From Paenibacillus castaneae (GTDB lineage: Bacteria; Bacillota; Bacilli; Paenibacillales; Paenibacillaceae): a DNA stretch of 64,000 nt. The translations under genes were made by a program, and so were the position numbers. Positions 18,313 through 27,869 of the stretch are shown piece after piece (the first letter of the stretch is position 1; each line of letters starts with the position of its first letter). The stretch covers positions 847,272 through 911,271 of the forward strand of contig NZ_KZ614144.1 in assembly GCF_002884445.1 (NCBI RefSeq), given 5' to 3'. The notes beneath the pieces are model-generated. The model was not told the DNA's origin. It saw nothing but the letters and a program-made list of their open reading frames with translations, and did not search any database.

Positions 18313-18356
18313 TGTCACTTTAAAGTCACTTGAAAGTCATTTTAGACAGATATACT
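18313..18356 (+). promoter_or_regulatory. Response-regulator operator with -10 box
   Basis: Three tandem 11-base units begin at 18313, 18324 and 18335 (TGTCACTTTAA, AGTCACTTGAA, AGTCATTTTAG). Direct repeats one helical turn apart are the normal site of OmpR-family regulators. A TATACT -10 box lies at 18351-18356 and the -35 position falls inside the repeats, as in class II activation. It sits between the kinase gene and the ATPase gene, so the upstream regulator likely acts here. Confidence 0.7.
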
Positions 18357-18390
18357 AGCCCTATCAGAGCAACTAATGGAGGTTATGAAT

Positions 18391-19074
18391 ATGGAAATTT
18401 TGAAGATAGAGCATCTGTCTAAAATGTATGGAAAAGGTGAAATGGCCGTAAAAGCGCTGGATGATATTTCTTTTTCGGTAAAAAAGGGTGAGTTTGTTGC
18501 CATTATCGGTCCGTCTGGCTCTGGTAAATCTACGCTGCTGCATATGCTAGGCGGTGTGGACCGACCGACAAGCGGCAAAGTTATCGTTGATAACACGGAT
18601 ATTTATCAATTAAATGAAACACAGCTGGCGATCTTTAGACGCAGACAAATTGGCTTGATCTATCAGTTCTACAATCTGATTCCGGTATTAACGGTTGAAG
18701 AGAATATTACGCTGCCCATGCTGCTGGATGAGCACAAGGTGAACCAGAAGCAAATGGATGAAATCGTGAAAACGTTAAATCTGCAAACCCGTTTAAACCA
18801 TCTGCCCAATCAGCTGTCAGGCGGACAACAGCAGCGAGTTTCTATCGGTAGAGCGCTGATTAGCAATCCGGCTATAATGCTGGCGGATGAGCCTACTGGA
18901 AATCTCGACAGCAAGAACAGCGGTGAAATTATCGATCTGCTGAAAATGTTTAATAAAGCTTATAAACAGACCTTGATCGTTATTACTCATGACGAACGGA
19001 TTGCGCTGCAAGCAGACCGAATTATTGCGATTGAAGATGGAAGGATAGCTAAGGACGAGGTGGTTCGTCCATGA
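18391..19074 (+). CDS. ABC transporter ATPase (LolD/MacB/BceA type)
   Basis: ATPase of 227 aa: Walker A GPSGSGKST, Q-loop in IYQFYNLIP, signature LSGGQQQR, Walker B IMLADEPTG and the switch His in ITHD. It energises the FtsX-type permease whose start overlaps its stop by four bases. The ATG at 18391 is used because GGAGG (18378-18382) is eight bases away; nearer ATGs at 18376 and 18385 are badly placed. Confidence 0.93.
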   Translation: MEILKIEHLSKMYGKGEMAVKALDDISFSVKKGEFVAIIGPSGSGKSTLLHMLGGVDRPTSGKVIVDNTDIYQLNETQLAIFRRRQIGLIYQFYNLIPVLTVEENITLPMLLDEHKVNQKQMDEIVKTLNLQTRLNHLPNQLSGGQQQRVSIGRALISNPAIMLADEPTGNLDSKNSGEIIDLLKMFNKAYKQTLIVITHDERIALQADRIIAIEDGRIAKDEVVRP

Positions 19075-21668
19075 ATATTGTCAACAAGCTTACGTTAAGA
19101 CAATTAAAGCAAAACAAAAGACGAACGCTGGTTACGATCATCGGAGTCGTTATTTCAGTAGCGATGATAACGGCCGTTGCGACTATCGCGATCTCTTTCA
19201 TGGAATTAATGCAAAGACAAACGATCGCGGATGAGGGAGAATGGCATGTTCTTTATGAGAATGTGAATAAAGATCAGCTTGCAGCGGTTAAGAAGGATGA
19301 AGCGACAAAGACCGTTGTCATTTCAAAGGATCTTGGCTATGCGCCTTTGAAAGGCAGTCAAAATGATAATAAACCGTATTTGTTTATCGAAGAGTATAAT
19401 GCCGAAGGTTTCGAGCAGTTTCCCATTAAATTAAGCAAGGGTCGACTGCCGCAAGCAGCGGATGAAATCGTTATTTCGGAGGAAATTGCCTCCAATGCCA
19501 AAGTGGAATATGCAATCGGCGATAGTCTGACCCTTAATGTCGGGAAGCGTATTTCGAAAGAAGAGGAGCATATTCTGCTACAGCAGGACCCATATTTTAC
19601 GGGTAACGAGGAAGCTGAAACCCTTCAAATAGAAACAACTGCAACCTACAAAATTGTAGGCATTATAAAACGCCCAGAATGGGAACCAACATGGGCGCCC
19701 GGGTATACGATTATCTCCTATATCGATGAAAGCTTAATCGGAGCAGACGATACGCTCAATGCGTCCGTTATATTAAAAAAAGTGAAAAGCTCTTTATACG
19801 CCCATGCGAAAAATCTGGCAGAGGAAAATAGCATCGAATCCATTAAATATAATAATAGTTTATTGCGTTATTACGGTGTGACGAGCAACGACGGCTTACG
19901 CAGCACGCTGTATTCCTTATCAGCGATTATTATGGCGATTATTATAGTTGGATCTGTATCCCTAATTTATAACGCTTTCGCCATTTCAGTCTCGGAACGC
20001 TCACGCCACCTAGGGATGCTCTCAAGCGTAGGGGCTACGAACCGCCAGAAGAAAAACTCGGTATTTTTTGAGGGAATGATTATTGGTTTGATCAGTATTC
20101 CTCTTGGCATCATTTGCGGTCTGATCGGAATTGGCATTACTTTCTGGTTCATTAACTCAGCGATTCAAGGGGCACTAGGTGTAACGGAAAAGCTGACGGT
20201 ATCGGTCACACCATTATCGATTCTGATTGCCTGCGTTGTTTCGATGCTGACGATCTTCATCTCAACCTATCTTCCAGCACGAAAAGCATCTAAAATTTCG
20301 GCTATCGATGCGATTAGGCAGACGACAGATATTAAGCTTACCGGAAAAGCAGTGAAAACATCGAAGCTCGTTCGCAAGCTATTCGGAATTGAAGCAGAAA
20401 TCGGTTTAAAAAATTTAAAAAGAAACAAACGCAGATACCAAGCAACGGTATTCTCGCTCGTCATTAGCATCGTTCTGTTTCTAACCGTATCCTATTTCAC
20501 TGACAGCTTGAAGAGATCATTAATGATTTCACAGGAGGGTGTCAATTATGATATGCAGGTTTCATTTAGCAGTCAGAATAGGATTAGTGGAATAGATGAA
20601 CAACTGATCCAATCGATTACTGCTCTGAAGGACGTAACGGAATTCAGTATGATGAAGGAAGCGTCTGCGTACTCCTGGATTGACGAGGCATTTATTGCTG
20701 ACGAATTAAGAGATAGTGCAAAGCTGAATAACAATATGCTTAAGGACGGAAAATTTTCATACTTTATTTTGATACATTCATTAAACGAGGAAAGCCTGCA
20801 AGCCTATGCGAAAGAGGTTGGGATGGACTACAAAAAGCTGATGGACCCTGATCATTTGGCTGCTATTGTAATCGATACGATTTCGTATCAGGATAAGCAA
20901 ATAAAAAAATATGTGGAAACAAAAGTTATTCATGCGAAGATTGGCCAAAGCTTCGATTTTTACGCTGTGGATAGAGATACAGAAAAAGAAATACCTCTAA
21001 GTACAATAGAAGTTGCGGCATTAACAGACAAAATTCCTATGGGTGTTCGTCCAAACGGATTAGGTGTCTTAGATATTGTAGTATCCGAACAAGTGATGGA
21101 CAAACTGCTTGAAAAAAAGGCTTATGGTGAAATTCGCACAAATCTTTTTTTGAAAAGCAAGGATCCATTAGCAACACAACAGCAAATTGAGGAAATGAAA
21201 GAACGCAGTATTTATGTTCATAATGTTTATAAAAATAGAAAGCAAGAAGAACAGATGATCATGCTGATGTCCGTCTTTACTTATGGTTTTATTTTGTTAA
21301 TTACGGCGATCTCGGTAGCAAACATATTCAATACGATCTCAACGAGTATCTCTCTGCGGAAACGTGAATTTGCAATGCTGAAATCTGTCGGAATGACGCC
21401 TAATGGTTTTAATAAAATGATTAACTATGAAAGTATATTTTACGGAATAAAGTCTTTGCTTTACGGACTTCCAGTCAGCATGATCGCGATGTATTTCATT
21501 CATAAATCCTTGATGAACAGCTTTAGATATTCGTTCGAGTTTCCTTGGGTAAACATTCTATATGTCATGGCTGCCGTATTTATCATTGTCGGCTCAGCTA
21601 TGCTATACTCCAGCGCAAAAGTAAAAAAGGAAAACATTATAGATGCATTAAAACAGGAGAATATCTAG
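19071..21668 (+). CDS. FtsX-family ABC permease with two FtsX domains
   Basis: Membrane subunit of 865 aa. TM1 (about 18-40) is followed by an extracellular domain, a three-TM FtsX core (about 280-420), then a second TM (about 455-475), a second extracellular domain, and a second FtsX core (about 735-860). This duplicated plan is seen in MacB-like and antimicrobial-peptide-response transporters rather than nutrient importers. It is translationally coupled to the ATPase and ends in a strong terminator. Whether it exports, flips or merely senses an envelope-active compound is not visible. Confidence 0.9.
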   Translation: MNIVNKLTLRQLKQNKRRTLVTIIGVVISVAMITAVATIAISFMELMQRQTIADEGEWHVLYENVNKDQLAAVKKDEATKTVVISKDLGYAPLKGSQNDNKPYLFIEEYNAEGFEQFPIKLSKGRLPQAADEIVISEEIASNAKVEYAIGDSLTLNVGKRISKEEEHILLQQDPYFTGNEEAETLQIETTATYKIVGIIKRPEWEPTWAPGYTIISYIDESLIGADDTLNASVILKKVKSSLYAHAKNLAEENSIESIKYNNSLLRYYGVTSNDGLRSTLYSLSAIIMAIIIVGSVSLIYNAFAISVSERSRHLGMLSSVGATNRQKKNSVFFEGMIIGLISIPLGIICGLIGIGITFWFINSAIQGALGVTEKLTVSVTPLSILIACVVSMLTIFISTYLPARKASKISAIDAIRQTTDIKLTGKAVKTSKLVRKLFGIEAEIGLKNLKRNKRRYQATVFSLVISIVLFLTVSYFTDSLKRSLMISQEGVNYDMQVSFSSQNRISGIDEQLIQSITALKDVTEFSMMKEASAYSWIDEAFIADELRDSAKLNNNMLKDGKFSYFILIHSLNEESLQAYAKEVGMDYKKLMDPDHLAAIVIDTISYQDKQIKKYVETKVIHAKIGQSFDFYAVDRDTEKEIPLSTIEVAALTDKIPMGVRPNGLGVLDIVVSEQVMDKLLEKKAYGEIRTNLFLKSKDPLATQQQIEEMKERSIYVHNVYKNRKQEEQMIMLMSVFTYGFILLITAISVANIFNTISTSISLRKREFAMLKSVGMTPNGFNKMINYESIFYGIKSLLYGLPVSMIAMYFIHKSLMNSFRYSFEFPWVNILYVMAAVFIIVGSAMLYSSAKVKKENIIDALKQENI

Positions 21669-21688
21669 GTTAATTAAATAAATGGCGA

Positions 21689-21720
21689 GGCTGCTGATGT
21701 GTATCGGCGGCCTTTTTTTT
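21689..21720 (+). terminator. Terminator of the RR-HK-ABC operon
   Basis: Stem GGCTGCTGAT with ATCGGCGGCC, GTGT loop, then eight T residues. Confidence 0.9.
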
Positions 21721-21805
21721 ATACGATCGAACTCAAGATATAACAATATGTGGTATAAAGGAAATATATGAAAAAAGTAATAACCAGATGGAGGACTGAG
21801 GTCAG

Positions 21806-22519
21806 ATGTATGCATCCAAATACGTTAATAATAAAGATGTACGGATTCACTATTACGATTCACTTGAGAAATCAGATGAAAAGCTGACTCCATTAATAGT
21901 CTGTCCGGGACTATCCGAAACAGCAGAAGAATATTTGGACTTGCTGGAAGCCGTTTTCCCAAGAAGATGCATCCTTTTATCATTCCGAGGCCGAGGCGGT
22001 AGTGATACCCCCGAAAGTGGGTATAACCTGGAGGAACATGTATCAGATATTGAGTCGGTTGTGAGGGATTCTGGAATTGAGTCCTTTCATTTATTTGGTT
22101 ATTCACGTGGAGTCGCATACGCATTAGGTTATGCACTGAAATACAAGGAAAAGATAAAATCATTAATATTAGGTGATTATCCCCCAGAACATCGAGCCAT
22201 GCCTAAGGATTGGCCTGACGACTACATAAATAACTATTTAATTCCGGATAACCGAGCTCATCTCATTCGACCTGCAGCAGTTATGGGCATTCAAAGAGAA
22301 TCTACCCAAATTAATCTTGAGAGCTTGTTACCAATGGATGTTTTATTGGCTAGAGGCAAACTTGAAGATTCGTTAGTCTCAGACAGCGATCTTAACCGTT
22401 ATCAAAACATGTGTGTGAAATTATCAATAAAGGAATATCCACATTCAGGTCATGGTTTAAAAGGTGTAGATAAGCTATCTTTTTACAATGATATTGTACA
22501 TTTCTTGGATCGTGTTTAG
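21806..22519 (+). CDS. Alpha/beta hydrolase
   Basis: Cytosolic hydrolase of 237 aa with the alpha/beta-hydrolase fold. The nucleophile elbow is GYSRG (Ser near residue 99); the oxyanion region is CPGLSET; a C-terminal SGHG supplies the catalytic His, and the acid is probably in strand 6 (LARGKLEDS). The ribosome site is GGAGG/GAGG before the ATG. The methyltransferase at 22569 follows in the same direction with about 50 bases between. Substrate unknown. Confidence 0.85.
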   Translation: MYASKYVNNKDVRIHYYDSLEKSDEKLTPLIVCPGLSETAEEYLDLLEAVFPRRCILLSFRGRGGSDTPESGYNLEEHVSDIESVVRDSGIESFHLFGYSRGVAYALGYALKYKEKIKSLILGDYPPEHRAMPKDWPDDYINNYLIPDNRAHLIRPAAVMGIQRESTQINLESLLPMDVLLARGKLEDSLVSDSDLNRYQNMCVKLSIKEYPHSGHGLKGVDKLSFYNDIVHFLDRV

Positions 22520-22568
22520 TAGAGGAGTGTTTGAACTTTAGAAGATGAATAAAGGAGGGAACTTGTTA

Positions 22569-23372
22569 ATGGTGGATAATAATACGAATGTAATCAAAAA
22601 CAGTTGGAATCAATGGTCCGATACATGGTATCCAAAGTATAGAACGGAAGAAGCTATTTCAAAAATAATTGCAGCCCCACAATCAGCATTTCATCCTATG
22701 ACCTATTCCATGATTACGAAAGCCATGCCTAATCTACAAGGCAAAAGAGTTTGTGTTCCTTCAAGTGGAGACAATCATGCTGTGTTCGCCTTTCATTTGA
22801 TGGGGGCTAAAGTAACATCATGTGATTTTTCGGAGAAACAGTTGGAAAACAGTGCCGTTATAGCTTCTAAACAGGGTTGGGATATTGAATTCATATGCGA
22901 TGATACGATGAAATTAAGCCAAATAAAGAGCGGTGAATACGATTTTGTGTATACCTCCAATGGCGTTCATGTATGGATCAATGATTTGAATGCTATGTAT
23001 ACGAATATGAGTAGAATCCTGAAAGACAATGGCTCTTATATCATGTTTGATATTCACCCTTTTTTGCGGCCGTTCGGCATTGAAGCTTCAGAACAAATAA
23101 ACGTCGTACAACCTTATGACTCAACAGGACCATTCGGAGAAGTACCCACTTTCAAATGGCGGATTCAGGATATAATGAATGCTATGATTTCATCAGGTTT
23201 AAGCGTTTCGCATATGGAAGAGATGTACGCGGAGGATGGTTCATTTTGGATAGATGAATCCAAAGAAGAAAGTGAGCAATTATCCAAACAAGAGCTTGAA
23301 CGTTTGTGTAATTGGAAAATCAACCCCTTAGCTGCTCTTCCTCAGTGGCTATCGATACATGCAATGAAATGA
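22569..23372 (+). CDS. Class I SAM-dependent methyltransferase
   Basis: Methyltransferase of 267 aa. SAM site: VCVPSSGDNHAVFAFHL in place of the usual GxGxG loop, then the acidic strand end (TSCDFSE) and DFVYTSNGVHVW. The ATG at 22569 is used because AAAGGAGGG (22551-22559) is nine bases before it; an ATG at 22545 precedes the ribosome site. The atypical glycine-poor loop is shared by a group of Firmicute methyltransferases. It may be cotranscribed with the hydrolase upstream. Substrate unknown. Confidence 0.85.
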   Translation: MVDNNTNVIKNSWNQWSDTWYPKYRTEEAISKIIAAPQSAFHPMTYSMITKAMPNLQGKRVCVPSSGDNHAVFAFHLMGAKVTSCDFSEKQLENSAVIASKQGWDIEFICDDTMKLSQIKSGEYDFVYTSNGVHVWINDLNAMYTNMSRILKDNGSYIMFDIHPFLRPFGIEASEQINVVQPYDSTGPFGEVPTFKWRIQDIMNAMISSGLSVSHMEEMYAEDGSFWIDESKEESEQLSKQELERLCNWKINPLAALPQWLSIHAMK

Positions 23373-23458
23373 CATTTTACTCGAAAAAGATGATTGACAT
23401 TCTACCAGCTAGAACCTTTAAGATGAGAGTAATAAGGAAATAAAAGGAGAATGTATCC

Positions 23459-24280
23459 ATGAAAAGACCGAATTTTGGATTTGATGGCGGCTTTATTATG
23501 GCATCCTGGGATGGCTTCGAGGAAGCAGTAGAGTGGTATAGCGAGCATATGGGTTGGCGTTGTGCAGGGCAGGAAATGGTACCAGCTGGAAAGATGGCTT
23601 TCTTCCCACTTCCGCGCTTTGGACAGGCAAATTTGAAATCGTTTCATGATGACTTTATACATTATAAGGCAGGGGACTTAAACGAAGGCCATTTGCGCCT
23701 ATGCTTCAGTTCGGAGGATTTAGAGGCTTTGACGGAGTATTGCGCAAAGAAGGGAATTAAGGTTTCAGAGCCTGCTCTTCTACCTGATGGCAAAAAATAT
23801 GTAGATATTACAGCTTATGAAGGTGCTCGGATTACAGCTCTTGAGCATCCATCAATAGAAGCTTGTTTTCCGGACTCTCGTCTCATTAGCTTTGGGGCTA
23901 TTGCACTGATCATTACAGTATCGGATCTAGACAGATCCATTAACTGGTACGAAGAGGTATTGGGATTCGAGAAGCTGGCCGATGTTCAGCATGAAGGAGC
24001 TGTACTTCTTCGTATGCCTATTTCCGATCATGGACAGAAAGAGCCTGATCCTAGCTATCCGATGCATGTGTGGTTAATTGAAGACCTTTCAATTACTGGA
24101 TCTCTAAAGGGAAATCCGATGTCTCGTGTGTATTTTCATATCTTTCCTCATGAATTTGAAGCTTCAATTTCATGGTTGGCCTCTCATGGAATCGATATTC
24201 CAGATAAGGACTTGAATGACTATCATTTCTATGATCCTGATGGCAATCGAATTAATGTATGGTCGTATGAGATTTATTGA
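23459..24280 (+). CDS. VOC-family protein with two glyoxalase domains
   Basis: Protein of 273 aa with two vicinal-oxygen-chelate domains (about 1-130 and 140-272). The second begins ALIITVSDLDRSINWYEEVLGF and ends DPDGNRINVW, the usual betaalphabetabetabeta pattern with a C-terminal metal ligand region. Members are glyoxalases, dioxygenases or drug-binding resistance proteins. AAAAGGAGAA precedes the ATG. The MerR gene starts 19 bases after its stop, so they are likely an operon. Reaction unknown. Confidence 0.85.
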   Translation: MKRPNFGFDGGFIMASWDGFEEAVEWYSEHMGWRCAGQEMVPAGKMAFFPLPRFGQANLKSFHDDFIHYKAGDLNEGHLRLCFSSEDLEALTEYCAKKGIKVSEPALLPDGKKYVDITAYEGARITALEHPSIEACFPDSRLISFGAIALIITVSDLDRSINWYEEVLGFEKLADVQHEGAVLLRMPISDHGQKEPDPSYPMHVWLIEDLSITGSLKGNPMSRVYFHIFPHEFEASISWLASHGIDIPDKDLNDYHFYDPDGNRINVWSYEIY

Positions 24281-24299
24281 TATGTAGGAGGAAAGCGGC

Positions 24300-25091
24300 A
24301 TGATGATGACGATTCAGGCATTTGCTTTGCAAACTGGATTGCCAGCAACCACACTGCGCTACTATGAGAATAAGAAGCTGTTAGTACCAGATATGCGTGG
24401 TGGCAACGGATATCGCTATTACTCTGATGATCAAATTCCCATTGCGCGCCTGATTCAATCTTTTCGACATTCCGCAGTACCGATCAATGATATTCGCCAA
24501 TTCCTTGGATCCTCTCTGGAGGATCAGGAAAAACTGCTTGAACGATGGAGGCAGGAGGTTGAAGAAAATCTAAAATCATTACAAGTCGCAAAACAATATT
24601 TGACTGGAATGAAGCCGGGGCAGAAAACCGTTCAAATGGTGAAGTGGGAGGATCAGACCATAATGGTCTGGTTTTCTCATGTTCTCCCATATTCCCAGCT
24701 TCCCTTCGAGCAGCCTATTGCTTTGAATATGAAGAGATTGGCAGCAGCCAATATGGACATAGTACCTGGCAGTTATATTCGTTTATTAAGCGCTTATGGG
24801 AATACACTGGAAGTAGAGATCGGTTACCACCTTACAGCTAAAGCTGTGAGATTTGATCAGCTGCAATTGCCCTCTGATTGGAATGCTCGTCTCGAATTGT
24901 TGAATCCAACAATGTTCGTTACAATAGAAGCGAGGAAAAGGGATAAATTTATGTGCATGCAGTACTCACGGATACTGAATAAACATGGATTCGATCCAAT
25001 CGGACCTCGGTGGGATCGTTACGACACGGAGAACGAGGACCATTTTTTAGTATATATTCCGGTTGTACAGAAGGGTATTGATTTGAATTGA
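24300..25091 (+). CDS. MerR-family regulator with C-terminal effector domain
   Basis: Regulator of 263 aa. The N-terminal winged helix (FALQTGLPATTLRYYENKKL, GNGYRYYSDDQI) is typical MerR, followed by a dimerisation helix (about 80-110) and a C-terminal domain of about 150 residues that looks like the GyrI/effector-binding fold of drug-sensing MerR proteins. AGGAGGAAAGC precedes the first of three consecutive ATGs. It overlaps the YjbR gene by one base. It probably controls its own operon with the VOC gene; the ligand is unknown. Confidence 0.85.
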   Translation: MMMTIQAFALQTGLPATTLRYYENKKLLVPDMRGGNGYRYYSDDQIPIARLIQSFRHSAVPINDIRQFLGSSLEDQEKLLERWRQEVEENLKSLQVAKQYLTGMKPGQKTVQMVKWEDQTIMVWFSHVLPYSQLPFEQPIALNMKRLAAANMDIVPGSYIRLLSAYGNTLEVEIGYHLTAKAVRFDQLQLPSDWNARLELLNPTMFVTIEARKRDKFMCMQYSRILNKHGFDPIGPRWDRYDTENEDHFLVYIPVVQKGIDLN

Positions 25092-25447
25092 TGAATAATA
25101 TCATTGAATACTGTTTAAAGAAGAAAGGAGCGACTAAGAATTATCCCTTTGGACCCGATCCAATGGTGATCAAAATTGCGGGTAAAATGTTCGCGCTCAT
25201 TTCTGAGAACAAAGGGGAGTATTCTTATTTAAACCTAAAATGTGATCCGGTTATAGCAGAAAATTTGAGAGAACAACATGAGAATGTTCGACCAGGGTAC
25301 CATATGAACAAAAAACACTGGAATACGATTATTATGGATGGTTCCTTGCCAGAATCGGATGTGTTTGTTTGGATTGACCACTCTTACGATATGGTTGTCA
25401 AAAATCTTCCTAAGAGCATTCGAGAATCGATACCGGAAATGAACTAA
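25091..25447 (+). CDS. MmcQ/YjbR family protein
   Basis: Small protein of 118 aa of the MmcQ/YjbR (CyaY-like fold) family, with YPFGPDPMVIKIAGKMFALI at the start and PGYHMNKKHWNTI in the middle, both typical. It starts at an ATG overlapping the MerR stop (TGATG), so translation is coupled. Biochemical role of the family is not settled; DNA binding has been suggested for it. Confidence 0.85.
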   Translation: MNNIIEYCLKKKGATKNYPFGPDPMVIKIAGKMFALISENKGEYSYLNLKCDPVIAENLREQHENVRPGYHMNKKHWNTIIMDGSLPESDVFVWIDHSYDMVVKNLPKSIRESIPEMN

Positions 25448-25452
25448 CCAAA

Positions 25453-25490
25453 TAAACGCCAAGCCGCAATGATTTATGGCTTGGCGTTTA
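25453..25490. terminator. Bidirectional terminator between converging operons
   Basis: Arms TAAACGCCAAGCC and GGCTTGGCGTTTA form a long stem with A/T flanks on both sides, between the YjbR gene (plus) and the binding-protein gene (minus). Confidence 0.8.
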
Positions 25491-25563
25491 CTATAATAGG
25501 CAGCAGCCTTCTGCTTTAACTGCCTACTGATTTTGATTTCTCTTTCTGCACTAGCACTTACCT

Positions 25564-27078
25564 CTATACGCCCCGCCACGCATCCAGCTGCTTCTGTATT
25601 TCTTTCTGTACCTCTTCGATGCCTGCTTGCTTTAGCTCCTCGTTGAACCTCGGGAGGATCGTGTCAACATCGACGGTGCCAGTCATGAGGCTTGGATAGT
25701 ATTTCTTCCAAATCATCTCGATGTTATCTGTTTGGGTGGTCAGCTTGGATAGATCAGGAGTAAAGCCGAGAACGGTGGACTTGATTACTTCTGCGTTGTA
25801 TTTGCGGAACTGGTCCCATTTATTGAGGGGTTCCGGGTAATCACCGCCCATTGTTTTCAGGATAAACCAGTTTCCTTGTGTGTATTGAACTCCTGCATAG
25901 CTTGCTGGTCCATCCGGGATCGGGTCGCCGTGGCTGTCTTTGCCGGGAATTGGGGCTGCTTGCCCATGCTCATCCAGCGTGTAATGCACTCCTTCAATAC
26001 CATAATTAAATAAGTTTCGTATTTCAGGGTCGGTATTGAGCAGATTCAGAAACTTAATACATTCAATGGGATGCTTCGTGTTGGCATTAACAGACATGAT
26101 TCCTCCACGGACCGATTCCGTGGTGACGATGCTAGGGGTTACGGGATTGGATACAACCTTATAGCCACGATCCTTACTCCAAGTAGTCTCCGAGAGTGGA
26201 CCGCCGCCTGACGACTTCCAGAACACTTTAGCTCCACGCTTAAGTCCGCCAGGCTCTCGCAGCGCTGCGTCCTTATTAATGAGGCCTTCCTTATAATAAC
26301 GACGTAAAGTGTCTAATATTTGCCGTGCTTCCTTTGTTTCGAAGATATTCACGGCCTCGGCATTTGGATCCAGTGATTTCACCATCAAAGGAACTTTATT
26401 GTTCACAATATATTCGTAGCCAGAGAGAGCGAAGAAATTGTGTGAATCTTGATCCAATTCCATAGGTATGTATGAAGGCTCTTCCTGTTGAATCATCCGG
26501 AGCAACGGTTCAAGCGATTCCAGCGTATTGTAATTGGTAATATCAATATTGTACTTTTTCACTATTGATGCAGGATACATCCAATGGTCACGCACGGCCA
26601 GCTCTTTATTGGTCGGTACACCGTAAATGCCTCCATCGTTCATTCGTACCCCTTGCCAGAAGGTCGGGTCAATGCTGTCGTACAATTCCTTACCCAGACT
26701 CGTAAGGTAATCATCAAGTCTCAGCCATGCCCCGCGCATAGCGGTGGTTGCATAATTGGGTGCAAAAGCAATGTCGAAAGGGCTATCTGCGGATATAAGC
26801 GTGTTCAGCCGATCTTCGTACTCTTGCCACCCTACTTTGATATAGGTGATAGTAACGCCAATTTTGCGAGCCATAATTTCATTGATTTTATCATTTACGA
26901 GCTGCAGATCCTTATCAGGCTCTCCAATCGTGTAATAAATCAGATTTACAGTGTTTCCATGGTATATATCATTGTTGTCGTTGCTAGGCTGGCGGGAGCA
27001 ACCGGTCGTATACGCTGTGAGCAGCAGTATAATACTGATGGCTATAAAGATACTTCTGTATCTAGAGCGCTTTAGCAT
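25564..27078 (-). CDS. Second solute-binding lipoprotein of the minus-strand importer cluster
   Basis: Family 1-like (LplA/YtcQ branch) binding protein, 504 aa. The lipobox TTGC gives Cys27 as lipidation site; the rest has the usual ...GVTITYIKVGWQEYEDRLNT region. AAAGGAGG precedes the ATG. It is the last gene of the cluster, 30 bases after the compact YesN regulator, and resembles the binding protein at 29749. As the importer already has one binding protein, this copy may widen ligand range or act as a ligand presenter for the kinase. That role is inference. Confidence 0.88.
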   Translation of the reverse strand: MLKRSRYRSIFIAISIILLLTAYTTGCSRQPSNDNNDIYHGNTVNLIYYTIGEPDKDLQLVNDKINEIMARKIGVTITYIKVGWQEYEDRLNTLISADSPFDIAFAPNYATTAMRGAWLRLDDYLTSLGKELYDSIDPTFWQGVRMNDGGIYGVPTNKELAVRDHWMYPASIVKKYNIDITNYNTLESLEPLLRMIQQEEPSYIPMELDQDSHNFFALSGYEYIVNNKVPLMVKSLDPNAEAVNIFETKEARQILDTLRRYYKEGLINKDAALREPGGLKRGAKVFWKSSGGGPLSETTWSKDRGYKVVSNPVTPSIVTTESVRGGIMSVNANTKHPIECIKFLNLLNTDPEIRNLFNYGIEGVHYTLDEHGQAAPIPGKDSHGDPIPDGPASYAGVQYTQGNWFILKTMGGDYPEPLNKWDQFRKYNAEVIKSTVLGFTPDLSKLTTQTDNIEMIWKKYYPSLMTGTVDVDTILPRFNEELKQAGIEEVQKEIQKQLDAWRGV

Positions 27079-27107
27079 CTAGAGCCTCCTTTCTGCTGAG
27101 TCCGATG

Positions 27108-27869
27108 TTAACCCTTTCCCCGCAGATCAGAGGGGGATTTCCCGAAAAAGCTTTGAAAGTGTGTATAGAAATAATTGAGATTGTTGTAGCCAACGGATAG
27201 CGCGATATAAGAAATCTTCTCATCTGTCGATTGAATTCGTTCTTGTGCGAGGAGCATTCGAAAAGCCATTAAGTATTCTGAAAATTTCATTTCGGTTTCT
27301 TTAAGAAATAATTGTCCAAGGTAGGTACTATTCATCTTGAAGCGCTCTGCCACCGATTTCAAGGTAATATTCTGAGCATACTCCGTCTTGATCATTAGCA
27401 GAATGCGATTGACCAGCTTGGATAAGCTGTCATAGCTTACACCAAGCACAGGATCCTTGTTCAGATGCTCGCTGCTAATATTGCCTATCGTACCACCCAG
27501 ATCTTCAACAATAATCTTCTCAATAACTTGCTGTAGCTTAGTACGTTCTACAGGCTTGAGCAGATAGTCTTTAACACCACAGCGAATGGCTTCTTGGGCA
27601 TACTTGAATTCACTATAGCCGCTCATAATAATATATTTCGTCGGGATTTGAAGTTCATTGAGTTTGCAGATCGCTTCATATCCAAGATTTTTGCCAATGC
27701 AGACATCAAAAATGGCGACATCCGGCATCAGGTCTACAACCTTGGATATAGCCTCCTCCGTAGATTCACAAGTTTCGATTCGACCGAATCCGTATTGTTT
27801 CCAGTCCAGGATTCGCTTCATCCCCTCCAAAATCTGAGGTTCGTCATCCACAATCATCAGCTTGTACAT
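27108..27869 (-). CDS. Compact YesN-like response regulator with AraC domain
   Basis: Regulator of only 253 aa: receiver (about 1-118) followed after a short linker by the AraC double helix-turn-helix (about 150-253), without the long middle domain of normal YesN proteins. Phospho-acceptor Asp55 lies in IFDVCIGKNLG, where the usual D-x-x-M-P-x-M-x-G loop is replaced. AGAGGTG precedes the ATG at 27869; the frame overlaps the kinase end by 26 bases, so the two are coupled. It probably activates the importer operon. Reduced or altered phosphorylation is possible. Confidence 0.9.
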   Translation of the reverse strand: MYKLMIVDDEPQILEGMKRILDWKQYGFGRIETCESTEEAISKVVDLMPDVAIFDVCIGKNLGYEAICKLNELQIPTKYIIMSGYSEFKYAQEAIRCGVKDYLLKPVERTKLQQVIEKIIVEDLGGTIGNISSEHLNKDPVLGVSYDSLSKLVNRILLMIKTEYAQNITLKSVAERFKMNSTYLGQLFLKETEMKFSEYLMAFRMLLAQERIQSTDEKISYIALSVGYNNLNYFYTHFQSFFGKSPSDLRGKG

